Assembly: GCF_029433255.1 (NCBI RefSeq)
Contig: NZ_JAQTHU010000001.1
Location: 2,108,001-2,172,000, forward strand
DNA length: 64,000 nt
Reading direction: 5' to 3'
From: Lactobacillus sp. ESL0791
Lineage (GTDB): Bacteria; Bacillota; Bacilli; Lactobacillales; Lactobacillaceae
The notes beneath the pieces are model-generated. The model made no database searches. It was given only the letters and a program-made list of their open reading frames with translations, and had not been told where the DNA came from. Below are positions 52,414 to 61,200 of the stretch, in pieces; within the stretch, counting starts at the first letter, position 1; every line of letters starts with the position of its first letter. A program made the translations under genes and the position numbers.

Positions 52414-52653
52414 ATGATTAGGAAAAAAATTGAAATAAACGACGAGATTGAAAAATTAGCTGAAAAGTATGCAGATCTGACTAACAAAGACCTTAATGAA
52501 GTAATCAACGAAGCATTAAAATTCTATCTTGTTGAACAATTGGGTTCCCGCCAAGTCAAACGGGCACTTAAAGACAACGATTCGGAAAGCAATACTTCTA
52601 AAATCATTGACCAATTGCTAAACAGCAACTTCAACGACTTAAATAAATATTAA
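52414..52653 (+). CDS. Small ribbon-helix-helix-like protein downstream of HigBA
   Basis: This 79-residue protein starts at the ATG at 52414 (GAAAGGA upstream). The first half reads MIRKKIEINDEIEKLAEKYADLTNKDLNEVINEALKFYL, a beta strand followed by two helices as in RHH antitoxins. The second half is charged and probably disordered. It lies 31 nt after HigA and co-directional with it. It may be a third component or a solitary antitoxin/regulator; no toxin follows. Confidence 0.6.
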   Translation: MIRKKIEINDEIEKLAEKYADLTNKDLNEVINEALKFYLVEQLGSRQVKRALKDNDSESNTSKIIDQLLNSNFNDLNKY

Positions 52654-52671
52654 GCATACATAATTCAAAGT

Positions 52672-52709
52672 AAAAAGGCTTATTGCACTTAAACAATAAA
52701 CCTTTTTTT
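52672..52709. terminator. Bidirectional terminator
   Basis: AAAAAGGCTTATTG pairs with CAATAAACCTTTTT (one mismatch) with an 8-nt loop and T-run, between the TA module and the convergent giant surface protein gene. Confidence 0.85.
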
Positions 52710-52749
52710 CTAACTCAATATTACTAGTCACACTTGCTAAATAAGTTAC

Positions 52750-55700
52750 TTATTTTAGCGCCTTGATCTTAATAAACTTCCCAAGACCAAGCGTGTAGTA
52801 TTTATGATGTTTTATCTTAACAGCAGCACCATAAGTCTTAACCTTTGTGCCCTTATAAATAACCTGATCTTCAACGCGCTTGCCCGCATGATTGTAGACA
52901 TAAGCTGTTTTAGCTATCTGACGTGTTTGTCCATCAATATTACCCGCCTTAACATATTGATTATCTTCTAGGTGGTAATACAGCTTGCCGTCGATCATCG
53001 TCATACCATAAGTCTTAACCTTAAGCCCGCGCTGCAAAACTCGATTAGTAACCCGGTTAGCATCTTGATTGTAGACATAAGCATTGTGCATTAAAATTGC
53101 TTCATCAAGTTTCGGTGACACCACCTGTATAGTTACCGGAACTGAAGCAAACGTGCCATCTTTGGTACGAACATTTACAAACGTCTTATAAGTACCTAGA
53201 TGATCTGTTTTTGGCAGGCTATCGCGATCCCACGTATACTCAGAACCGGCTGGCATTGAATTTGCCTTAGTAACAGCGGCCTCAGCATACTCATGGTGAA
53301 TTGTCAAATCTGTATACTGTGGTACTGATACTGAACCAGGTTTTAACACCGGTTTATTATCAACTGACTGCCTTGGCGCTTGGACAATATCTACTGTTAC
53401 CGGAATCGTATCGGTAACTTCCGGCAGACCCCAATCGGTGTCTCCTGAATATTTTATTTTAAAACTGCCATATTGTCGGCTGCCAACCTGAGACGAATTA
53501 ACCCCAGCAATTTGATCATCAACATCAGCACCCGTTGCCATAACTTCACCGTAATTAAGCAAAGCCTGCTTAATAACATCAGTTCCTAAACTTGAACCTT
53601 GAACAGCTTCAATTGGATTATTATTAACTTGAGCCTTAACTAACCTCAGAGGAATATCGGTAAAAGTCTGCTGCGAACCATCATCGCTATATGTCACAGT
53701 CAGAGCAACCGTATTGTCCATTGGCGTTGGCGTTAACGTGTATATTGGCTTTGAGTCTGATGGCAAAGAATCAATCGCATTGGTGTCAAGATAGTGGCTG
53801 ACAACTTTCTTTACCTGCGCATCTTTAAGTTCCAAGCCTGCATTACCAACATAGGTCTGTTTGGGATTAGCATTTTGTTTCTTTTGTGCACCAACTAGCG
53901 TAATAGTAACATCAACAGGTGTAGTTGTTTCATCAGCAGTATATGTAACTATAATTGTTCCATGAATTTGCTTGCTGGTTGCATTGCCTAAACTGGCAGC
54001 CGTCAAATCAGGTGCAGTATTATCTTTCCAAGCAAGCTGATATTCTGAATGATTAATGTGTGCAGAGGTGCCTTTTTGAGTAACACTAACCAGCTTGTCT
54101 ATATCAAGCCGCTGGTTGGGATGAACTATCTTTCCTTTAACTGCTTGACACTCATTAATCCCTGATTTAGTATCAATTATTAATTTAATCGGCAAATATT
54201 GGTGAGTATTATCCGAATAGGTAACTGCAATAGCTGCATCGATCGTGCCTGTTGTATCATTTAAATCCGACAAAGATAATTCCGCATGAATTGCATCATT
54301 CTTTACCCATTTACACCGGGCATCAACAAAATCATCCGGCAATTTCACCAAAATACCAGCAGCAGGTACCTCGCCTTTTAAGAAAGAGCCAGTATAACTT
54401 GACCCGGTTGGGGTAACTCCAGGTTTAGTAGCATCAATTTCCGCTTTTTCAACTTTAAATGTAGCATCAATAGGGGCACTCTGTGAACCGTCTTGATAAA
54501 TAACAATCACTTTATGCGATTGCGTTGCGGCACCAGCACTATCAGGTTCATCACCCGCTTTCCAGATAATTCGTTTTACCTTAGTATGCGGCGTTGATAC
54601 TGTAACTGAAGGAATTGAAGAAGTATCGGTCAACGTGAGCACATTATCAATAGCTTCAGGAGTAGTAATTACTGGAACACTGTGGCCACCAACAACTGAG
54701 TCGGCAGCATCAGTCGCATGAATTGTAATGCCCGTTAGTTTAATTAGCGGTGTATAGTTTTGACTGATGGCCGTTACCTTTAATTTTACGGGAACTACCT
54801 GTTTCTCGGTATCATCATGATAATCAATTATGACATAGGCATTGGGCTCAGTAGGGTTGACTGGCTGACTAATATCCGGGTTGACAAGGTCAATACCGTC
54901 CTTAGACCAGTTATATGTAGCCAAGGGGGCATTAGCAGTTATACTATTAACACTTCCCAAAGTTAACGTGTCCCTAGCAGTACTTGAAGATAACATATCC
55001 GTTTGGTTAATCCCCACTACATTCTGATGGCTGCCATCCAGCTCTCCACCATAAACAGTTACTGCAGCACCAGAAACTGATGCAGTTGAACCATCCTTAT
55101 AAGTTATTTTAAGTTTAATATTGGATTGCGGTCCAAGGGGGGCGGTAGTTGGTGCGGCTGTGTTATCCCACTCAATCTTTTGGATAATATCAGATAAATC
55201 CGTTTGAACAATATGAAAATCTTTCGTCTCAACGTGAAGAAAGCTGCCCCAACTAGTAGGGTCTTTAAATTCACTTGGAACAAGAACTTCAGTTTGAACA
55301 GTTGGTGAAACGGCAGAAGTTGCAAGATGAGCTGTTAGCGGATGCGTTGGTGTTACAAAAGTTGTGTCATAAGTGTCAGCATAGTTTTTAACTGTTAGCA
55401 AATCATTTGCTGTTACTACTTCATAGCCATCATCAGGAGCAGTTGGCTGACCATAATTGATTTTAATACCAACATTAGGCACTGGACCATAACCGGTAGG
55501 ATTACCATGAACATCAACATCACTGCCAAATACCCTGTCTGCAGTTAACGGAACCCACACAGGATTACCATGATCTAAAATAACATTACCATGCTCGTCT
55601 ACTTTTTTAATTACCCATGAATAACTCAGACTCCATTTATCCTGCCACTTCTCAGGAGCAGAAATACCATCTACTTTTAGAGCGTTCTTAATTTTGGAAT

Positions 55701-58200
55701 CACCTGGTACCTGCCCTTTTTGAGCATATTGCGTTGCAGTTGTCATTACAGGAAATTTCACATTAACCGGGATATACTTTTTTCTATTAACATTAGTATG
55801 CACACCATTGGCATCCGTATTGTCACCAAAGTCTACTTCAACTACTGCATTCCCTTGCTGACGATTGGCTGTATCAAGATTCTTTGGATTATCTGCAACT
55901 TTATATACAATATTATTATTATCATCATAGACAACATTACCATGTTCATCTTTTTTAACGACAACCACACCATCACCAGCTAAGTTGCCATGTGAATCCA
56001 TTGAGTTACCATCTAACCACTTAGCACCTGTGTCCTTTGAAACTGTGGGAGTACCGGAAGTAAAGTAATCGTCTATTCCCTCCAGGTCAGTAATAGAATA
56101 ATATGGACCTGAGGAAGAAATCTCCCCATCATAAAAAATCGGCCCTAAAATATCATTTATTCCATTCACGTTTTTAGTAATTGGCGTTAACTGCCCCTTG
56201 TGAGCATATATCTCTGGCGGATTTGCAGATGTTCTTATTCCATAACGTTCATCATCATGTTTATGTAAATACACAACATAAGTATTAGTGTCAGGCCCAT
56301 TTGAATTCTTATAGAGTTCTTTCAATTTATTAAAAGTTATATAATTAGTTGTCCCAGAATTCGTAGTTACGCCGTCAATTGCCTTAGCTGATTTAATGTT
56401 CTGCGCTTTAAAGCTGCCCCATGCATCAGTGATTATTTTAAAGTTGCCTAATGTTAAATTCAAAGGAGCATCCGCAACATCGGCAGCACCAACAGCATCA
56501 AACATGCCAAACGTGCCAAGCATATTGTTATTTGGAATAAACTTTTGCGTCCCATCATTACTTTTACCCAAATTCAAAGTCGTTAACCTGCTATCACCCT
56601 GAAACATATAAGACATATTAACAACACTGCTAGTATCCCAGTTACTTAAGTTCAATGTTTCTAAACTACTGGCATTTCGAAACATGGCATCCATACGCTC
56701 AACCTTGCTGACGTTCCAATTATCTAAGACATCATTAGTAGCAAACTTTAAATTAGCAGCGCCATCAAACATGCTGGTCATTTTTTCAACTTTGCTAACA
56801 TCCCAGCTTCCTATTCCATCAATACTTGCTAAGCTGCTATCATCCTGAAATATGAAAGACATATCCGTAACATTGTCAACCTTCCACTTATCACCAAACT
56901 TTATGGCAGCTAATTTACTATCACTATTAAATGCGCCTTGCATAGTAGTCACAGCGGAAGTATCCAAATTACTAATATCTAACTTTTTTAGTTTGAAAAT
57001 CCCACCAAAAGCATATAGCATATCGCTAACCTTAAAATTCCATGAACTTAAATCTAGCCCATTATCTAAATTTCCTTCTTGAGAGGCAACTAACGAATTA
57101 TCCTGCAGAAATATATGAGACATAGATATGTTATTGGTATTTTCGTTTGTATCCCAGTTTTCTATGTCTAAAACTTTCAGCTTAGGCAAGTTATAAAACA
57201 TTTCAAACATATTAGAAAGGTTATCAACCTTCCAGCCATGAAGATTTAAGGAAGACAGCACACTTTTCTTATCGGTAGTTTGGTATGTAGTATTACTAAA
57301 CATCCTCCGCATACTGGTAACCTGACTAACATCCCAACTATGAAGATCTAATCTCAACAATCCAGGGTCATTGGTAAACATAGAATCCATCTTTGTAACG
57401 TTACTAGTATATAGTCCATCAGCACCAATTATTTCTTTAAGCCCAGGCAGATTAGCAAACTTTTTAGTACAATTTTGCGGCAACTTGATTTGACCATGGC
57501 CTGTCCCGCCGACATCGGTGCTAACGTCAGTATTATCGAATTTAATAATTTTAATTGCATCCGGACTAATTCCTTCCTCACTTACTAGATCTACAATTGG
57601 AGTAGAAGAAAGCGTATTACCAGTATCAGCATCAGCAACAAAAGTCATCGTCCTAGATTCACTATTATATATCCAATCACATTGACCATCTTTATCTCTA
57701 ATCTCTGATCTTGGCTCAACACCATCTTGGGCCTCAGCCTTGACAGGCTGTGCTGCATCTACCCCGGTTGAAGGAGCGGAAGCGCTGCTTGAGGCATTCG
57801 AACTGATTGCCTCACTTCCTGCAGAACTGCTTGTACTAGAAGTTGCTGCGGCACTTGATTCCGCACCACCGCTTGAAGCTGCACTTCCTTGACTAGCCTG
57901 CGAAGGTTGTGGCGCTTCCGGTTCGCTTCTTAAGAAAGAACACAAACCAGAATAGGTCGTTAAATTGGGCTGGTTTGCTTGCACCTGTTTTTTCTGCTTA
58001 GTTTTTTGTTCATTAACTGCAGTAGTGTTTGCTCCCATAACTGTGTCAGCTTTAGCTGTCTGGCTATTCACCTGCATAAAGCTGAAGCCAAGCAGAACAG
58101 AGGCCGTGCCGACCGTTAATTTACGCAAAGAAAAGCGTTCCTGTTTATCTTGTAAATGGGTTTTTCTTTGTCGCTCTTTTAGGTTATTTTTGCTTAACAC
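52750..58200 (-). CDS. Giant secreted BspA-repeat/Rib/SLAP surface protein
   Basis: This 1816-residue protein has a YSIRK-like signal (FSLRKLTVGTASVLLG, about 23-38; cleavage near AKADT). A Ser/Ala-rich linker follows (about 95-150). DUF285/BspA-type repeats occupy about 200-580, with about ten copies of the type N-W-D-T-S-x-V-x-N-M-x-x-M-F. Then comes a long beta-rich region (about 640-1690) made of diverged Rib-like units (…YSDNTHQYLPIKLII, TKDGTFASVPVTIQV). The C-terminal pair of SLAP modules reads LMHNAYVYNQDANRV...YYHLEDNQYVKAGNIDG and KTAYVYNHAGKRV...YYTLGLGKFIKIKALK. There is no LPxTG, so attachment is by SLAP binding to the wall. It is probably an adhesin. It is paralogous to the next gene, 22 nt upstream. 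Confidence 0.9.
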   Translation of the reverse strand: MLSKNNLKERQRKTHLQDKQERFSLRKLTVGTASVLLGFSFMQVNSQTAKADTVMGANTTAVNEQKTKQKKQVQANQPNLTTYSGLCSFLRSEPEAPQPSQASQGSAASSGGAESSAAATSSTSSSAGSEAISSNASSSASAPSTGVDAAQPVKAEAQDGVEPRSEIRDKDGQCDWIYNSESRTMTFVADADTGNTLSSTPIVDLVSEEGISPDAIKIIKFDNTDVSTDVGGTGHGQIKLPQNCTKKFANLPGLKEIIGADGLYTSNVTKMDSMFTNDPGLLRLDLHSWDVSQVTSMRRMFSNTTYQTTDKKSVLSSLNLHGWKVDNLSNMFEMFYNLPKLKVLDIENWDTNENTNNISMSHIFLQDNSLVASQEGNLDNGLDLSSWNFKVSDMLYAFGGIFKLKKLDISNLDTSAVTTMQGAFNSDSKLAAIKFGDKWKVDNVTDMSFIFQDDSSLASIDGIGSWDVSKVEKMTSMFDGAANLKFATNDVLDNWNVSKVERMDAMFRNASSLETLNLSNWDTSSVVNMSYMFQGDSRLTTLNLGKSNDGTQKFIPNNNMLGTFGMFDAVGAADVADAPLNLTLGNFKIITDAWGSFKAQNIKSAKAIDGVTTNSGTTNYITFNKLKELYKNSNGPDTNTYVVYLHKHDDERYGIRTSANPPEIYAHKGQLTPITKNVNGINDILGPIFYDGEISSSGPYYSITDLEGIDDYFTSGTPTVSKDTGAKWLDGNSMDSHGNLAGDGVVVVKKDEHGNVVYDDNNNIVYKVADNPKNLDTANRQQGNAVVEVDFGDNTDANGVHTNVNRKKYIPVNVKFPVMTTATQYAQKGQVPGDSKIKNALKVDGISAPEKWQDKWSLSYSWVIKKVDEHGNVILDHGNPVWVPLTADRVFGSDVDVHGNPTGYGPVPNVGIKINYGQPTAPDDGYEVVTANDLLTVKNYADTYDTTFVTPTHPLTAHLATSAVSPTVQTEVLVPSEFKDPTSWGSFLHVETKDFHIVQTDLSDIIQKIEWDNTAAPTTAPLGPQSNIKLKITYKDGSTASVSGAAVTVYGGELDGSHQNVVGINQTDMLSSSTARDTLTLGSVNSITANAPLATYNWSKDGIDLVNPDISQPVNPTEPNAYVIIDYHDDTEKQVVPVKLKVTAISQNYTPLIKLTGITIHATDAADSVVGGHSVPVITTPEAIDNVLTLTDTSSIPSVTVSTPHTKVKRIIWKAGDEPDSAGAATQSHKVIVIYQDGSQSAPIDATFKVEKAEIDATKPGVTPTGSSYTGSFLKGEVPAAGILVKLPDDFVDARCKWVKNDAIHAELSLSDLNDTTGTIDAAIAVTYSDNTHQYLPIKLIIDTKSGINECQAVKGKIVHPNQRLDIDKLVSVTQKGTSAHINHSEYQLAWKDNTAPDLTAASLGNATSKQIHGTIIVTYTADETTTPVDVTITLVGAQKKQNANPKQTYVGNAGLELKDAQVKKVVSHYLDTNAIDSLPSDSKPIYTLTPTPMDNTVALTVTYSDDGSQQTFTDIPLRLVKAQVNNNPIEAVQGSSLGTDVIKQALLNYGEVMATGADVDDQIAGVNSSQVGSRQYGSFKIKYSGDTDWGLPEVTDTIPVTVDIVQAPRQSVDNKPVLKPGSVSVPQYTDLTIHHEYAEAAVTKANSMPAGSEYTWDRDSLPKTDHLGTYKTFVNVRTKDGTFASVPVTIQVVSPKLDEAILMHNAYVYNQDANRVTNRVLQRGLKVKTYGMTMIDGKLYYHLEDNQYVKAGNIDGQTRQIAKTAYVYNHAGKRVEDQVIYKGTKVKTYGAAVKIKHHKYYTLGLGKFIKIKALK
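56500..57480 (-). repeat. BspA-type (DUF285) repeat array in the 1816-residue protein
   Basis: Each unit is about 23-25 codons: x-L-x-L-x-x-W-D-T-S-x-V-T-x-M-x-x-M-F-x-x. The DNA shows recurring ACATTG/ACATAT and TCCCA(G/A)(T/C)T blocks at about 70-80 nt periods. The repeats are diverged from each other at DNA level, unlike the array in the neighbouring gene. Confidence 0.75.
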
Positions 58201-58222
58201 TGTCTGTTACCTCCATAACACT

Positions 58223-61200
58223 CTATTTTAGTTTACTTGCTTTAACGTATTGATTATCACCAATAATGTAATACTTAACGCCTTTAATCTTGACGGTCTT
58301 GCCGTAAACCGAAACTTTTGTACCTTTACGCAATTGTTTCTTCGTCGCCTTGCCGTAACGATTAACTATCCTGGTCTTACCCGTTACATGACGCTTAGAC
58401 GCATCAATATTACTTGCAAGCAGATATTCATCATTATCTAAAACGTAATATTGCTTGTGTTTGATCGTTGTTTTTCCGTAAGTGACAATCTCAGAGCCGG
58501 CCTTCAAGATGGCCTTGTTTTCACGTTTACCATTCTTATCATAGAAGTAAGCCGTGTGCATAACCGCTTTCTTCACACCACCAGAAGTATCAGTCTGCTC
58601 ACGAACTGTTGGATCATTCCATCTATCGGCTGTTGGTGGGAAGTTAGATGCTTTAATATATTTGTTATTATCAGTAAGATAGTATTTTTCATTATCAATG
58701 GTGATAGGCGTTCCGTAGGTAATAACACTAGTGCCGGCATAGATTTCCCTGTCATCAGCCCGTTTGCCATACTTATCATACACATGCGCTGTTAACTGCA
58801 GTTTCCGCTTTGTTCCTTGAACATTATTAGCCTTAATATAGTATTTATCAGCCTGCACAATGTAATACAAACTGTTGTTGATTCGGGTCGTTCCATACGT
58901 TTTAATTGTCGAGCCTTTTTGCAAAGTTTGCTTATTAATCCGCTTACCCTGCTTATCATAAAGGTAAGCATTATGTTTGAGGACAACTTCACTTTCTGCC
59001 GGATCACCAACTTTAACCGTTACGGGAACAGAAGCTACTGAGCCATCTGGATAGTGCACCCTGATAAAAGTTTTACTAGTTTTATCCTTCTTTGTAGTAT
59101 CAACTTCATTAGCCGTATCCCAAGTATAATTAGTACCTGCTGGCAGATCAGCAGCATTAGTAATAGCGTTGCCAGCATAATTATTATTGGCAGGCAAATC
59201 CGTATATTGCGGAACTTGAATCGGTTTAGTATTAGGCTTCAGGTTAGCTGCCATTGAATTGTCAACTGGCCGTTCAATGACCTTAACCGTTACCGGAATT
59301 GAATATCTACCATCAAAATGAGAAAATTCAGGATCACTATGAGTATAACAAATGCCGATCCGGCCTGATTGTGTGCCAACTTGGCTGCTATTAATTCCAG
59401 TTATATTATCATCTAAAGTTATTTCCGGATTACTCTTCAAATCACTATAATTAGTAAGCACCTGTTGCACTGTAATACTATAACCTTGATAAATTTCTGC
59501 TTGCTTCGTTTGGGGCCCAATAACTGTAAACGGCACGGCATTAAGAACCTGTTCAACATTAGTATGATCATTATAGTGAACTGTAATTGTTGCCCGATTA
59601 TTGCTTAATTGCACAATATAACTTGGAACATAGCTAGTGATTAAACTGGCATTGACATAATAATTAACAATATCTGCTTGCTGGTCTGGTGACAGACTTG
59701 AACCATTCAGATAAACTGTCTTGGCCACATCACTATTCTTAATAACTGCTCCAACAACGGTTCCAGGTATTCTTACAGTGAGCTGTGTGCCATCACTAGT
59801 AAAGGTAATTTTGGCTAAAGCATTAATATTTTTGCTGCCACTGCTATTTAAGCCAGCAGCACTGGTGTCAGGCTTACTTGTCCAGGCTAAACTGTAAGCA
59901 GTGTTAGCAAGTCCATTAACACTAATGTGCCTACTTAAACTTGAATCATCAACAATAACCCCTATATGGGTGTTAAAATCATTGGTCCGAACTTCATTTT
60001 TATAGTATTCCGCATAAGTTTGCAGATTTAATTTCACCGGTAAGTATTGGTGAGTATTGTCCGAATAGGCAACTTCAATTGCTGCGTTCACAATTCCCTT
60101 AGTGTTATTTAAGTCAGTCAGTTCTTGGCGCGTAGCAGCATCAACCCACTTATAACTGGCATTGTAGCTACTTGGGGCTTTTTCACCTAAAGTAGAATTT
60201 GACATAAAAGCAGCAGCAGCAGGAACAGTTCCTTGCAAGTACGCTTGATTGGTAGCTAAAACTTGGGCGCCTTCAACCATAACGGGAACCTTAATGCGAT
60301 CACTATGAGAACCATCAGTGTAATTAACTTGTAAATAACCGTCAGCCGGTTCACCGACAGCATTAATGTTACTAGTAGTGTGATCAGGAACACTATTATT
60401 TTCAGTTGACCAAGTAATGGTGCTAACAGCTGTCGGATCAGTTATGCCATTAAGATGTGCTCTAATGAAAGACATATCCAAAAGCGGTTTATTTGTATTA
60501 TCATCTGTGGCATGAATATGCAGAGGATAAGCTTGATCATATGAAAGGTTATCCAAGGAAGCAGTGTTATTAAGCTTCAGTTTTACCGGCACTGCCTGCG
60601 TAGTACCATCACCATAATTGATAATGATATAAACATTTTGCGTACCAGCGGTTTCGGTATCAGCATCTTCAAAAGGAATGACGCTGCTGGCTGATTTTGA
60701 CCAAGCAAATGTAGCTGCTGGATAGGCACTGGTCACAGTGCTTGCATTACTTAATGCAGCTTCAGCATTAGCCTCTGTTAATACCGTTGCAGCAGGACCA
60801 GTAGACACGCCAGTTGCAGTGCTAGCCGCACTATTACTTTTACCACCAATTACATTTACTTTCAGTTTGATAGAAGCACCGGTTGTATCATCCATATATT
60901 TGGCAACTATTTGGCAATTATCATTTAAACCAATAAACCCTGGGGCCACGTCACCAGTTGCCCACTCTAGATGATCAATAATGCCATTTAAGTTTTCAGT
61001 GGTAATATCGACGTTGGTGGCAGAATCTTTAGCTGTAATTAAATCGTCCATAGCACTATTATCGGTAACACCATTTTTATTCATGTTAAAGAAACCAACT
61101 GGTGGTGCTACACTAAATGTACTGCCATCGCCAACGGCATGTGTTGTTATCGAAGTAATACCATCTTGAAGCCGAATTGGATAGGCATCAGAATATTTTT

